From Omphalotus guepiniiformis (taxonomy: Eukaryota > Basidiomycota > Agaricomycetes > Agaricales > Omphalotaceae), in NCBI GenBank assembly GCA_028554645.1, contig JAQOOI010000021.1, forward strand, positions 2,046,001-2,110,000: a stretch of DNA of 64,000 nucleotides, given 5' to 3'. Below are positions 1-11,677 of the stretch, in pieces. The notes beneath the pieces are model-generated. The model saw nothing but the letters and a program-made list of their open reading frames with translations, did not search any database and was not told the DNA's origin. Numbering within the stretch: the first letter of the stretch is position 1; each line of letters opens with the position of its first letter. The translations under genes and the position numbers were made by a program.

Positions 1-869
1 CTTAGGCTTGGGCTTCGGTTTGGGCTTCACTGCGCGAACGGGTGGACCAGTCTTGAGTGTTTTGGAAGGAGTGGACGCGCGAGGCTTCTTAAAAGAGAAG
101 AGATCCATGTCGTCGTCGTCTTCTAGCAGCTCGAGCGCTCGCTTTTTCGAAGTCAGAACAGGCTAGAATATGAAAGGATATAAGAAAGAAATTTGAAGGG
201 AATAGGAAGAAGAAAACGAACCTCAGGCTTGACTTGGACGGACTCGTCGTCAGACTCGAGGACCTCATCCTCTGAGTTGCTAAGAACGGTATCGTCGTCG
301 CCACAATCGTCGCCGAGGATGGTATCGAAGTCGTGAAACTAGGAAATTATATTGAATAAGATTAAAAAGATTACGGTGGAATAAGGACTTACAGGCTCGA
401 GACTATGTTTCTCCTGTCGATTGTCCTTCGAGATATACCAACCAGTCTTGTGAAGAGATGGGAGTCGAGATTCGAGGGGGTTGCAAAGTCGCACTAAAGC
501 TAGCCACACCGGGCGCACATGCGGACAGAAATCCTCGATGTCGAAGTCGACGTGCTCAAAGAGAGTATCCTAGAAGAGAAAATGTAAGAATGAAAGATTA
601 AAACTATAAGAAATACAACATACCATGAAGGGAGTGGCACTTTCCACGGCCTTGGTCATTTCTGAGACCTTGGGGGGATTCTTTCGTGGTTTATCAAAGT
701 AACGACGATAGACGTCGACAATACATGCGATGACTTCATTGGCTTGTTCGTGAGGGTTGATCTGCGCGGTCTTTCGACCGGCTCGAGTTTTCTTGGCCAC
801 TGCCGAAATTTGAGAAGAAGAGGCTGCTTTGCCCTTCCCTTTGGAAGCTTTGCCGGTAGTTCGCGCCAT
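1..869 (-). CDS. Accessory gene X1 of Gypsy family A, copy A1 (partial, runs off the window)
   Basis: The gene starts at the ATG at 869 and runs leftward off the window. It is the same gene as the complete copy at 11678-13595, where the annotation is given. The exons visible here encode the basic N-terminal part (MARTTGKASKGKGKAA start), the conserved middle part, the acidic stretch and the start of the proline/lysine-rich linker. The cysteine cluster lies beyond the window edge. I found no difference from the A2 copy in the stretches I compared, so the gene is probably intact. It is antisense to its element, as in all Gypsy families of this window. Confidence 0.75.
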
Positions 870-1274
870 TAGAAGAAAAGAAAAGAACAAGTATGTATAG
901 AGAAAAACAGAAGGCTAGAGCCACTCTGAGTGAAAAATAGAGAGAAAGGAAGAATGGGCGTGAAAAAGTTGAAGTCCGTTTACTTATGGAACGACTCACC
1001 TGACCACGTTCCCACGGCGCACGGACCAGTGAAAGGCTGAGAGATGCGTGAAAAGAAAGAATAGAGAAGCAAGAAACTGAATAAGAAATGTGAAAGAGGA
1101 AAAGAGACGGAAAGTCACTTGCCTGAAAAGAACCTACGGCAATTGCCGAAGGCAAACAACTGGCCGAGAGTATTTTGGTCGGAGTTTGAAGTTTGATGAT
1201 CGGCATAGACCGGCAAAAAGCAATGAACAGTGTACCACTGCTTCGGCGAACTCTGAGATGTGTGTGAATAAGTA

Positions 1275-1358
1275 TTATATAATCAACAGGCTGTCTGCGA
1301 AGCTTTAGAATGTATCTTTGGGTGTATGACTGACCGATCACCAGACCGGGGACGGTCT
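1275..1358 (-). promoter_or_regulatory. Putative X1 promoter of A1: hairpin (1343-1358) and TATA box (1275-1281)
   Basis: Read on the minus strand, a perfect hairpin with 6-bp arms AGACCG/CGGTCT and loop TCCC is followed about 60 bp downstream by TATATAA. It is identical to 11189-11272. The ATG of X1 is about 400 bp further down, so a spliced 5' leader is likely. Confidence 0.5.
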
Positions 1359-1360
1359 AG

Positions 1361-1377
1361 ATTTGGTTTGGGGGAGA
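1361..1377 (+). other. Polypurine tract of A1
   Basis: A purine-rich run ending in GGGGGAGA directly precedes the TG that opens the 3' LTR. This is the usual plus-strand primer position in LTR retrotransposons. The same tract, inverted, abuts the 3' LTR of A2. Confidence 0.75.
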
Positions 1378-2870
1378 TGTTGCGCTGAAAACGCATACAC
1401 ACCTGAAATACCTGAAATTAAACGATTTCTACTGTGAATATGATGGGAATAAAGGGCTAGACTATGTCCCATAGTGCTAGCTAAAACATAGAACACGAAT
1501 AGTTAAAGGCTCGAAGTGAAAGGACTACGATGTACGAGTATGCATCAAGACCTTATGGCTGATATGCCTCTAGACCTTCGGCGAAGTAACTACCTGCTGC
1601 GAGACTGTACAGTATGGTCAGACCCACCCTGCCTGGCAAAGAGCCCTTCGTCTGGAAGTCGCTATTCAAGTATCTGTGTAATCCACGGGACTTAGGAAGG
1701 AAGAAACTACACACACACAGGCGTAATAGCCTCATGAGCCTCGATAATGTCGAAAGGACAAAGCTAGAGGTATCGCCGAGCCATCAAAATGGTTTGTTCG
1801 AACTTAGCCGACCTCCTAGAACCTGCAGATTGATGATATACTGGAGATAACGCTTTATGATCGGAAATATATGATCGACGATTCCGTTCCGAGATACTAG
1901 ATGGTCAAAGCTATGAAAATGATCAGTCTCGATGACTGTATAATAACTTATTAGTAAAGTAATGACAGAATTGACCTTCGAGCGCTGGATATTGGTATAT
2001 CTACGAGGTGCTATGGGGTCTAGATGTCGAAATAGGAGAAAATACGGAAGCCCGACGGGATAAATGACTAGAAACTGCCCTCGGCGCCCCTATAAGTACA
2101 CTGTAAAACAGTTACGAAGATGAATAATAACGAAATGCATAGGAGTAGTTCGTTTAGAATGGCTCGAGCGCATGATAAGAAGGGTCTAGATGTACCAAAA
2201 ACATCACTAAAACATAATACTTACACATATATACCCAAGAACTGCACATAATTACCCTCTAGACGTGCCTACTTACCCAACTCAGTCATATTGTTTCTGT
2301 TTATATCCATTTTATACTCGATGTTATCCCTCTGTTCCTTTTAATTACTCCACTCAGTTTTCTATCTATTTATGAAATACTTACAAGCAGTAGAGTACAT
2401 ATACTGTCATGTATAGGGTCGAGCGCCCCAGGTTACGACTGCCCGCCAAATTGGAGAACTTTACGTATCTTCTAGAGCGTTAAATCGCAGAAGGCCTCTT
2501 GATTGTGAACGTCAGGCCCCGGTTCTTCGAGCTGGTAGAGGCGGACTATTAGGAATTGCAGTGCTTTAATAGAGTGCTAAATATCTGAACATCTGTTGTG
2601 TTTGAACTGTCTGTCTGTCTGTCTGTCTGTCTGTGTCTGTCTGTCTGTGTCTGTCTGTCTGTGTCTGTCTGTTTGCTGTTTCTGGTACTCGTCGAAGGGT
2701 CTAGACGGTGATCTTACAGTTCAGTTAGTCTTTCCAACAGTCTAGCTCGACTTTAGTCAGTTTTCTGCGTGCGGAATCTTTGCCAATGCCAGACTACACT
2801 CGCTTTTACAAGGCAACCTTTGAGTTTAGACGAGTTCCTACGTCTTAGAGTGCTCATTACGCTGCTATTA
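1378..2870 (+). repeat. 3' LTR of Gypsy A1 (1493 bp)
   Basis: It starts TGTTGCGCTG and ends GCTGCTATTA, so it closes with TA rather than the usual CA. It is near-identical to the two LTRs of A2 (9661-11169 and 43249-44741). It contains a CTGT microsatellite at 2607-2671 and eleven CTAGA sites by direct count, the family A signature. CGCG is absent. A 78-codon open frame inside it (1614-1850) looks like chance. Confidence 0.9.
2607..2671. repeat. CTGT/CTGTGT microsatellite in the A LTR
   Basis: Tandem CTGT units broken by CTGTGT. The corresponding tract is longer in the A2 3' LTR (9858-9941) and similar in the A2 5' LTR (43447-43513). It is the main length difference between the three LTRs. 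Confidence 0.9.
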
Positions 2871-3431
2871 CCGCGTAAGGTAGGGATGAAGTATAGTACG
2901 CGGTAACAGGGTATCCTATATCGGGTTATAATCTTGCCGCTTTTAGAAAGTATCGCGGTAGTTCGCTAACGCTGTGTCTCCTTACGTGTTCTACTTCCGC
3001 GTCGTCGGAAGTACTTCGTGTTACATTGTACGTCTAGACCCTTCTGTGGCTCAACAGTGGTCATTAGATATGACTAGTGCACGGAGCTACTGCTACCTGG
3101 TTTCTAAGTCTGGCCTTCTGAGTAGTGCCGCGGTACCTCGTTACCTACGCGTTGGTTTATACAGTATTGGGGCCATCAAGTTATACACGTCGGACCTTAG
3201 AACAAGTGCCGCGACGCTTTACTTGAGTGCATACTTAGGTAATACCTACACTGAGAAGACCCATTTAGTGCCGTTCTACAGTCTTGTACACCTTTGTACA
3301 CATATACTAGTGGTTGAATGTGCGTAATACACCGCGGAACTTAGGACTATACAGTGTACTTAGTAGGTTTGTACTGGAGTGATCAATCCCGCGAGGCCGA
3401 AAATGGTAGTGGTATTCCCGCGGTCGTATCA
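2871..3431 (-). repeat. 3' LTR of Gypsy B, first 561 bp; the rest lies beyond A1
   Basis: It matches 51079-51639, the outer part of the B 5' LTR, with no difference in the stretches I compared. On the minus strand it opens with TGATACGACC next to the polypurine tract. The A1 insertion cuts it at CCGCG. I count ten CGCG tetramers in 561 bp, where about two are expected by chance. A 117-codon open frame (2974-3327), also present in the other LTR, has no recognisable product. Confidence 0.88.
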
Positions 3432-3444
3432 TCTCCCCCTGACT
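3432..3444 (-). other. Polypurine tract of B
   Basis: On the minus strand AGTCAGGGGGAGA abuts the TG of the 3' LTR. It shares the terminal GGGGGAGA with family A. Confidence 0.7.
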
Positions 3445-3451
3445 AAAATAT

Positions 3452-3819
3452 CGACTGTCCCAGTCGCTGGGGTCCTACTCAGGGTCTATCCCGGAAAGGC
3501 GCATCAACCTCCCTTTTCTGGATATCACAAACTTCTTTCTGACTCATGTAGCGCTCTCCCTCCTTCTTGTCACATCACATGCCATCACGTTACCTTATTG
3601 GTAAATCGCCGCGTCTCTTCATTCCTCATCGTCCGGTTACGTTAGTTCCCGGACATACCGGTTATTCAGTTAATGGATTGCCATCGCTTCTTTGTCAAAG
3701 CTGTATGTCGTACCCTGAATAAGTGTGTAATACATCAAACTTTTGCTCTCGCGTCTTCTAGGAATGGAACTCGATACTGGCACCATTCTGAGGACCCCAT
3801 CGCCGCGAGGTGTATATAA
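3452..3819 (+). promoter_or_regulatory. Putative X1 promoter of B: hairpin (3452-3466) and TATA box (3813-3819)
   Basis: A perfect 6-bp hairpin CGACTG-TCC-CAGTCG lies next to the polypurine tract. TATATAA follows at 3813, 64 bp before the ATG at 3877. The stretch between the two holds no gene I can support and is rich in CGCG. Confidence 0.5.
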
Positions 3820-3876
3820 CCTTCAGCGCCCGGGTGTCGAACTTCAACTTTTTGCTCCCTCTTTCATCACTGGTTT

Positions 3877-6154
3877 ATGCCTATCAAGGCTGAACCCCTT
3901 GACTATAACTCTTTAATAGTAAGTGACGCGGTACTTTTTGCGTGTCTTCTTTGCTTAGCTCCGTTTGATAGGCTTTTTCTCCTACTGCTTCTGAGGCCGC
4001 CTTTATTATGCCTTCTTCTCAACCCTCGACTTCACGCGTACACAAACGAAGACGACGCGACGCTTTGCCTCGACCCTCTTCTACTTTGCCTTCCGTCCCG
4101 GACAGCTCACAGCGGTCTATATCCGCCGCGGAGCTTATCTTGCTTGAACAGATCCATACCGGGCAACTTTCCGTTCAACCTTCCGCGGTACTTCCCATTC
4201 CTTCGAACATTCCCGAGGCTTTAGCACCCGTACGCCGTCGTCGAGAGCGCCGTGATAAGGCTTTGTCTGTTCTCAAGAAACGTCGTGCTCGTCATCCTAG
4301 TCAATCTGCTCTGGTTAGTTCCGCGTTCGTTTTATCTGTTGTATTTAACTAACTTGCGGTAGCTTACTCCCGTTACCGCTGAGGATCAGGCAAAATTCGC
4401 CGATGACTTTTTGGCGTTCCGTGACGAGACCTATTCGCTCCCTCCCGCGACTCCTGTGCCTACTGCCGTTGCAACTCGTCCGCGGCCTCCTCGTACTTTG
4501 TCTGACTTGGAGCGCCAACCCTGGCCCACACGTCTAGTAAGTACTCCTTTGTTCCTTGTCTACTAACTCTTCTTCTCATTCTTATCCTTAGTTTGACGAC
4601 GAGGCGGTCGAGTCTTCCAACGAGGGCTCTCCTCCTGCTGCCAAGCGTCGCCGTGGCCCTTTGCGCAAACGAGTAGAGAGTGATTCTGAGGCTTCCGCGG
4701 AGCCTGATAACTCCGTTGGTATTGTGGCTGCTGTATTCTCAGTGACGCGAGACTTGCCTCCCACAGCGCCAACTCCTCGCTTCGTGAGTAATTCCTGTTA
4801 TTCCAACTAGTTTTACTCACTCTACTTCCCAGTCTTTTTCTCGTTCTCCCCCTCCTGTGGACTTATCGCAAGGGTTCACTGTTACTGCCGCGGAACCTTC
4901 GGTTCCTACGAACCTTATTCCTGTCACTCCTACACGGTCCCCACTGGTGGAATCTGGTCCCGCGCCTCTCACTCCTTCTGGTGTCCCAGCCGCATTTTCT
5001 CCTCTGACTAGTACCGTACCCGTTCCTCCTGCTGTACCTGTGCTACCTTCAACTTCCGCGGTTCCTTCTTCTGTGGCAGGACCCTCGACTTTCGTGGAGC
5101 CTCCTGCTACTACTCAGGTTGGAACCAAGGTGAGTTCCTTCCCTGTTTAAGCTGCTTCGTTGCTTATTTCTTTTTCAGGGCAAAAGAAAAGCTTCGCGGA
5201 AGTCTAAACTAGCGACAAAAACTACCGCGTCAACTATTCAAGAGGCCGACCGCTTTCGTACTCCCTCTCCTCGCCCAGGCGACCTCGAAACTAGACGTCG
5301 GTTCCTTCGTGAAGTCGAGGGTTACCCCCAATATTGGTACGAGAAAGTTTTCCCCGCCGCGGAGCACTTTGGTGCCTTTATTCCTCACAACCTTCATCCC
5401 ATCGAGAAGGGGGACAAAGCCACCGCGGTGCCTACTACCGTTGGTGGCTCTTACGAAGGAGGGGTCCGCTGGTATACGGCTAACAACATCCCCGCAAATG
5501 GTTTCATTAACTATGACCTACCGGGTATGGTACCTCCGCTGATGACAAGTCACATTCGCCTTCGCCAGATTGTGGCTTCTTCCGTGAACCTGGTAAGTTC
5601 TTCGATACTTTTTCTTCTTACTTCTCTGATTACTTCTTAGCCCTCCATTCGCTGTGGGTCGTGCATTATTCACGGCAAGCCTTGCGTCTTCGTCAAGGCT
5701 GGGGAGTCATGTAACGAGTGTCTTAGCAAGAAGGACTCCGCGTGCACCTTTCGTTATGGGATTCGCAAGATCGCGTTGGAGGATGAAGCTTTTCACAACC
5801 GCGGACTCTTTTCTGCGCGCCGTATGTCTTCTCCCTTACTACTTTCCCTTTTCTCTGATCTTTCCTTTAGATGCTATGTCTCTGCAACTTGAAGCGTCAA
5901 TGCTTACTGACCGCTTGAATGAACAAGTTGCCGCGATGCACGGTATTCAGAAAATGGCTCAAGCCAAGATCGACGAACTCGCGGATGTTTTAGTACAGGG
6001 TTACTATAACTTCGGTCGCGACTATTTGACGCAGGTCCGCCTTAGTGGTGACCTTGCTCAAATGATTGTGGATGAGAAGATCCTGCCCGCCATCGAGGCT
6101 GGGCAGCTCAAATCAATCAACGCGGCATCCGAACATCAGGCATATCAGAAATAG
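3877..6154 (+). CDS. Accessory gene X1 of Gypsy B: Zn2Cys6-like protein, antisense to the element
   Basis: This is an intron-containing gene opposite to gag-pol. I read eight exons. The first (MPIKAEPLDYNSLI, with a SUMO-like IKAE) splices through gtaagt to a frame open at 3992; the last ends with TAG at 6154. The start at 3877 fits the TATA box 64 bp upstream; the ATG at 4008 is the alternative. The protein has basic RRRR and KKRR runs, a proline/serine-rich linker, a conserved block around YPQYWYEKVFPAAEHFG, then a cysteine cluster at about 5650-5750 spaced C-x2-C-x6-C-x8-C-x2-C-x7-C. This is close to the fungal Zn(II)2Cys6 pattern. A probable coiled coil (MSLQLEASMLTDRLNEQV) closes it. I infer a sequence-specific DNA-binding protein. 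Family membership needs a profile search. Confidence 0.65.
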
Positions 6155-6457
6155 TGGTCCCTGCCTTCTCTGTTCATTTTCTTGCTCTGGTTCCGCGGAA
6201 GTAAAAGCTCTTAGTCTCGTAGTGTTTGTAGTATCGCGGAGCTTGTTTTTTTTTTTCTTTATTTTATTACTTGGAAATGTTATTAGCTTTGTCTCGAGTG
6301 ATTTTAAACTGTGTGACATTTTCCTTGTTCTATAAAATCGAAAATATTCAATCAAGAAATTCTACGCGGCACTTTTCCCAAATTCACGCGATTCTACGCG
6401 GTACTAAACTGTACGCGGTGCTTTCTATTCCTACGACCCTTCCCCATCTTTGAAATC
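6155..6457. other. Spacer between X1 and X2 of B
   Basis: 3' flank of X1 and upstream region of X2. It holds repeated ACGCGG/CGCGGTAC motifs but no gene I can support. Confidence 0.5.
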
Positions 6458-6607
6458 ACAACTGTCCCCAGTTGTTCAGAACACTCGCGACGCTTGGTAA
6501 AGTACCATATGTTCCACCGCGTCAACTTTGAAGGACGGTGCGCGGAACTAGAATTCTACGCGGACAAGTTTCCTTCTGGTCCAGACTGCCCTGGCCAGTT
6601 ATAAAAG
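6458..6607 (+). promoter_or_regulatory. Putative X2 promoter of B: hairpin (6458-6475) and TATA box (6600-6607)
   Basis: A perfect 7-bp hairpin ACAACTG-TCCC-CAGTTGT is followed by TATAAAAG at 6600. The ATG lies 46 bp from the TATA box. It has the same hairpin-then-TATA order as the other accessory genes. Confidence 0.55.
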
Positions 6608-6645
6608 GACCTCCAAACACTAAGTTCTTCCTATCTTAATCACTT

Positions 6646-8085
6646 ATGTCTACTGATACTTCTTCTGTTGACGTCCAGTTTCTCGTGGAAGAGGTAGCAC
6701 CTCTTTACAAGTCGTTTAGCGAGCGTCGAGTCAAACGTGGTGCCGACGATGCTAATCGCGTCGCGATGTCGTGTGCACAAAAACTCGCAAGTTTTCTAAT
6801 GTTCTGCCTTCTGTTCCTGCGCCTTACTTCACTCTTTTTAGCTCGAGCTCTGGAAAGCTCACCCTGATGCCGCGTTGGCTAACGCTGACATTCGTACTTT
6901 CACTCTGTTCTTCTTTGAACATCTGCCGCGGGACCCAGTTACCGCGAAGTATACACCAACTCATCATTTACTTGGTCCGTACCGCGGTAAATGTGTTCAG
7001 TTTGGTAAACCCAAGGAGGTTCCCAAAGTCGCCGCGGCTGCTCCTGTTCCAACTGCTGTAACCCCAGTGCCCGTCAAAGGCAAAGGTCGCGTTCGTACTA
7101 GCCGCCGCGTAAGTAATCAGTTCTTTTTCTTGAATAACCACTGGTACTAAAACTTTTTCCTAGATTCGCAAGCGTATTGCATCCCAAGCTCGTATTGATA
7201 GTAGTGACGAGGAGGTTGACGACGACGCGGCGGGTAGCGATATTGCTATGGGTGACGATGAATCCCCCTCTATTGCAGATTCCACTACTAATACCACGGT
7301 AGGTCGCCACCCTACCCCGAGCCAGCTTGCTCTGTTGCTAAAACTATGTACCTCGCTTCAGACTCTCGACCTCGCAGCAGTTGAAGAAGTTACCCGCGTT
7401 GCCCCCTTTACTCCAAAGGTTGAGCCTAGCGTCGCGGCAGTTAAAAGGGTACGACCACCATTCCTTCTCCCAATGTTATTCTGACTTAACGCTCCTTTCA
7501 TAGCCTCACGCGTCGACTAATCACCCCGTAAGATATCTCCACTTTTCTGAGATACCACGCATGCTTATTACTTCACGGCAATACCTTAAGGCAGTTGCCG
7601 CGGTGGATAAGAGTACCATCAATCCTCCTGCCAAGAAAGCTAAGATGGAGGTGGTTAGTGTCGCGGCAGCTCCTCCTACTTGGGCGCACAACTTCTCTAT
7701 GCTCGATCCACCTCTGGCACCCCCTAGTACGTGTCACGTTTTCATACTGCCGCTAGCGACTTTTCAACTAACCTATCTTTTGGTAGACCCTGTCTCCACT
7801 TTCTCTAACTCGGTTGTGCAGTCACTCGTTGATCGTGCCAATCTCACGGTGCTCGAACCCGTTAGTGGGCCTACTGATCGTAGCCTCACCATGCTGGAGT
7901 TCGAGACTCGCTCTAAACTTATCGCGGTCAACCATCAGATCAGTCTCCAGCTCCAAATGCGGGATTTGCTGATGAAGAGCTACCAGAGCATCGCGTCGCA
8001 GCAGAAGGAGCTGGTTAATAAAACTAACGTTCCCCTTATCGATATGACTGGCGACGAAGATATGCCCTCCGTGACTGATACTTGA
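6646..8085 (+). CDS. Accessory gene X2 of Gypsy B: acidic protein with probable coiled coil, antisense
   Basis: The gene starts MSTDTSSVDVQFLVEEVAPL, 46 bp after a TATA box. Likely introns begin at about 6787 (a GC-AG intron), 7110, 7449, 7530 and 7730. Parts in order: an N-terminal globular segment (LELWKAHPDA to FGKPKEVPKV), a basic linker, an acidic stretch (DSSDEEVDDDAAGSD), then a C-terminal segment with heptad-like spacing (SKLIAVNHQISLQLQM) ending in acidic residues. It has no cysteine cluster. The order of parts resembles A2 X2 at 22732-24057, although direct identity is low. It is convergent with the integrase frame, 221 bp apart. Function unknown; I infer a partner of X1. Confidence 0.6.
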
Positions 8086-8306
8086 ACTGCTTCTGGAACT
8101 TTTCTTGTGCTTCCGCGACACTTTTTAATCTTCTTGTCGTGAATAGAGGTACCGCGTAACTTTCCGTTTCCCTTCCGCACTTGTATTCAACTATCGCGTA
8201 AACTTATTTATTTCCAATTTGTCGCGTATATTTCAACATAACACGTACAGATCATACACTCGTTTTTTATAATAAAACTGCCATGTGGCCCTATCTTTTG
8301 AGTGAT

Positions 8307-9660
8307 TTACTGAAAGATCTTCGGCTTCGATATCCAGTGCTTCGCGTCGTATACTGAAACGTCCGCGTGAATTTCACCATCTAGGTCTGCTTGATCGTGT
8401 TCTACGGATAAATCTTCTTCTTCTTCTTCTAGACCTTGTTCAATTCTCAACAAGCCATCTTCTGACAAACCAATCAACTCACTTAGGTTCTCAGGGAGTT
8501 CAATGTGCGACCTTGGCCAATATGGAATTACGCGGAAGGCTCCGATTTTATTCTGGAACACCGCACCATTTAGGTCTGCCACAATGTAACTGCCACCTGT
8601 GGTACGCCTGAGTACTACCATAGGTCCTAAATAGCGCGGCTTCGTTTTAGAGTTCAAAGATTTTTCAATCTGAGTATTCCTGACTAATACCAAACTACCT
8701 GGCTTAAACGCGTAGTCTTTAATAACATACTTATACTCTTTTTCGAACTTCAACAACCGTGACCTTTTCTCGCGTGTTATGCGTTCCCGCAATTCAACTA
8801 CGTGCTTCGCGTGCTTAGCCAATGCTTTCGCCCGTAGTCCAATTAGTTCCGCGTCACTTATGAAATGATCAGGATATTCTACAAGCCATGTTGCCTCAAC
8901 GATATCAAAAGGTAGCGAGGGGTGCGCACCAGTTACTGCGAAGAATGGGGAGCACCCAAATCGCTTTCTTATGGTACACCTATCAGCCCACATTACTAAG
9001 TAGAAATAGTAAAACCATTTTGAATCGTCACCTCCCGCGGCCTTTATGAGACTGTGTCGCACATCATAATGCGCGTGTTCCACGATACCGTTGGCTTGGG
9101 AGTTATAAGGTGATATGCGAATACCGCGCACGCCATATTTCTTCTCTAACCATTCCAACGCCTTTAGAAAAGGTCCGCCATTATCTGTTACTATCTCTAT
9201 AAGACAGCCCCAGCGGCATATAATTTCTTCCCACAACCACTGCCCAATCGCTCTTGCGGACTCTGCTTTCAATGGTCTTCCTTCCATCCAGCCGGTTAAC
9301 GCGCACCTACCATGTACAATCAGCTTGTAGCCATTCGACGCCGGCATATACATGGTGTCAGCGTGAATTTTCTGAAAGATTGACGGTGTCTTCGTCTCGG
9401 TAGGAGGAATCCTGATCTTTGTCTTTTGTCTTACTTGGCACGTATGACAGGTCTTCACATACTCATAGATGTCTTTCTCCATTTCAGGCCACCAAAAGCG
9501 TTCCATAAGTAAGGATTTAGTAGCGAAGAAGCCGCGGTGCCCCAGACTATCATGACAAGCATGGATCATGGCGACGCGACGCGACTTCTCAACTACCAGC
9601 TTATGTTTTGCCTCAATTCCACGTCGATAGAGTTTTCCGTCTTGTATAAAGAAGTTCCGC
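8307..9660 (-). CDS. Integrase part of B pol (cut off upstream by A2)
   Basis: This is the Ty3/Gypsy integrase. Visible are the zinc-binding HHCC module (HACHDSLGHRG, then CHTCQ), the catalytic core (DTMYMP, then IVTDNGG, then the Glu in GIVEHAHYD) and a C-terminal domain (KPGSLVLVRNTQIEK). The C-terminal tail is acidic. The frame is open through 9660, where the A2 LTR begins, and continues at 44746 in the RNase H/integrase linker once A2 is removed. It ends in TAA at 8307, convergent with X2. Confidence 0.85.
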
Positions 9661-9896
9661 TAATAGCAGCGTAATGAGCACTCTAAGACGTAGGAACTCG
9701 TCTAAACTCAAAGGTTGCCTTGTAAAAGCGAGTGTAGTCTGGCGTTGGCAAAGATTCCGCACGCAGAAAACTGACTAAAGTCGAGCTAGACTGTTGGAAA
9801 GACTAACTGAACTGTAAGATCACCGTCTAGACCCTTCGACGAGTACCAGAAACAGTAAACAGACAGACACAGACAGACAGACACAGACAGACAGAC

Positions 9897-9939
<43 letters not shown>

Positions 9940-11169
9940 GTTCAAACACAACAGATGTTCAGATATTTAGCACTCTATTAAAGCACTGCAATTCCTAATA
10001 GTCCGCCTCTACCAGCTCGAAGAACCGGGGCCTGACGTTCACAATCAAGAGGCCTTCTGCGATTTAACGCTCTAGAAGATACGTAAAGTTCTCCAATTTG
10101 GCGGGCAGTCGTAACCTGGGGCGCTCGACCCTATACATGACAGTATATGTACTCTACTGCTTGTAAGTATTTCATAAATAGATAGAAAACTGAGTGGAGT
10201 AATTAAAAGGAACAGAGGGATAACATCGAGTATAAAATGGATATAAACAGAAACAATATGACTGAGTTGGGTAAGTAGGCACGTCTAGAGGGTAATTATG
10301 TGCAGTTCTTGGGTATATATGTGTAAGTATTATGTTTTAGTGATGTTTTTGGTACATCTAGACCCTTCTTATCATGCGCTCGAGCCATTCTAAACGAACT
10401 ACTCCTATGCATTTCGTTATTATTCATCTTCGTAACTGTTTTACAGTGTACTTATAGGGGCGCCGAGGGCAGTTTCTAGTCATTTATCCCGTCGGGCTTC
10501 CGTATTTTCTCCTATTTCGACATCTAGACCCCATAGCACCTCGTAGATATACCAATATCCAGCGCTCGAAGGTCAATTCTGTCATTACTTTACTAATAAG
10601 TTATTATACAGTCATCGAGACTGATCATTTTCATAGCTTTGACCATCTAGTATCTCGGAACGGAATCGTCGATCATATATTTCCGATCATAAAGCGTTAT
10701 CTCCAGTATATCATCAATCTGCAGGTTCTAGGAGGTCGGCTAAGTTCGAACAAACCATTTTGATGGCTCGGCGATACCTCTAGCTTTGTCCTTTCGACAT
10801 TATCGAGGCTCATGAGGCTATTACGCCTGTGTGTGTGTAGTTTCTTCCTTCCTAAGTCCCGTGGATTACACAGATACTTGAATAGCGACTTCCAGACGAA
10901 GGGCTCTTTGCCAGGCAGGGTGGGTCTGACCATACTGTACAGTCTCGCAGCAGGTAGTTACTTCGCCGAAGGTCTAGAGGCATATCAGCCATAAGGTCTT
11001 GATGCATACTCGTACATCGTAGTCCTTTCACTTCGAGCCTTTAACTATTCGTGTTCTATGTTTTAGCTAGCACTATGGGACATAGTCTAGCCCTTTATTC
11101 CCATCATATTCACAGTAGAAATCGTTTAATTTCAGGTATTTCAGGTGTGTATGCGTTTTCAGCGCAACA
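9661..11169 (-). repeat. 3' LTR of Gypsy A2 (1509 bp)
   Basis: It is an inverted copy of 1378-2870 and parallel to 43249-44741. Its CAGA microsatellite is longer (9858-9941), which accounts for the 16-bp length difference. One substitution beside the tract (cagtaaac against cagcaaac in the others) is visible. It abuts CCGC of element B on the left and the polypurine tract on the right. Confidence 0.92.
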
Positions 11170-11186
11170 TCTCCCCCAAACCAAAT
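11170..11186 (-). other. Polypurine tract of A2
   Basis: TTTGGTTTGGGGGAGA on the minus strand, directly before the TG of the 3' LTR. A near copy lies at 22484-22500 inside the element. Confidence 0.75.
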
Positions 11187-11188
11187 CT

Positions 11189-11272
11189 AGACCGTCCCCG
11201 GTCTGGTGATCGGTCAGTCATACACCCAAAGATACATTCTAAAGCTTCGCAGACAGCCTGTTGATTATATAA
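11189..11272 (+). promoter_or_regulatory. Putative X1 promoter of A2: hairpin (11189-11204) and TATA box (11266-11272)
   Basis: Perfect hairpin AGACCG-TCCC-CGGTCT, then TATATAA. The ATG follows about 400 bp later. A gtgagt...cactcag intron can be drawn in the leader (about 11547-11620), which would explain the distance. Confidence 0.5.
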
Positions 11273-11677
11273 TACTTATTCACACACATCTCAGAGTTCG
11301 CCGAAGCAGTGGTACACTGTTCATTGCTTTTTGCCGGTCTATGCCGATCATCAAACTTCAAACTCCGACCAAAATACTCTCGGCCAGTTGTTTGCCTTCG
11401 GCAATTGCCGTAGGTTCTTTTCAGGCAAGTGACTTTCCGTCTCTTTTCCTCTTTCACATTTCTTATTCAGTTTCTTGCTTCTCTATTCTTTCTTTTCACG
11501 CATCTCTCAGCCTTTCACTGGTCCGTGCGCCGTGGGAACGTGGTCAGGTGAGTCGTTCCATAAGTAAACGGACTTCAACTTTTTCACGCCCATTCTTCCT
11601 TTCTCTCTATTTTTCACTCAGAGTGGCTCTAGCCTTCTGTTTTTCTCTATACATACTTGTTCTTTTCTTTTCTTCTA

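Larger units (their letters stand above)
1..2870 (+). mobile_element. Gypsy family A, copy A1, right end only (accessory gene plus 3' LTR)
   Basis: This is the right end of a plus-strand Ty3/Gypsy element; the rest lies beyond the window. It holds, left to right, the antisense accessory gene X1 (partial), its promoter, the polypurine tract and a 1493-bp LTR. The whole segment is a near-perfect inverted copy of 9661-12546 in A2, differing mainly in the length of a CTGT microsatellite. The LTR ends at 2870 and is followed at once by CCGCG of the LTR of element B, so A1 was inserted into B. The left junction, and so the target duplication, cannot be seen. Confidence 0.85.

Noticed and set aside
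736..1341. 201-codon frame antisense to the noncoding leader of X1 (also 11206-11811)
   Set aside because: It crosses the X1 promoter, leader and first exon in a wrong frame, and the translation is low-complexity Ser/Phe/Leu.
1614..1850. 78-codon open frame in the A LTR, present in all three copies
   Set aside because: It is repeated only because the LTR is repeated. No domain is recognisable, and an equally long overlapping frame lies on the other strand.
2607..2671. CTGT repeats as a possible CRISPR-like or satellite array
   Set aside because: A simple 4-bp microsatellite without spacers, inside an LTR.
2974..3327. 117-codon open frame in the B LTR, also at 51182-51535
   Set aside because: Same reason: present in both LTR copies by descent, no recognisable fold or domain, no promoter signal. 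Kept only as a remark in the LTR entry.
9657..9660. 5-bp duplication for A2
   Set aside because: The fifth base differs (TCCGC on the left, CCGCG on the right). Only CCGC is shared, so 4 bp is the supported length.
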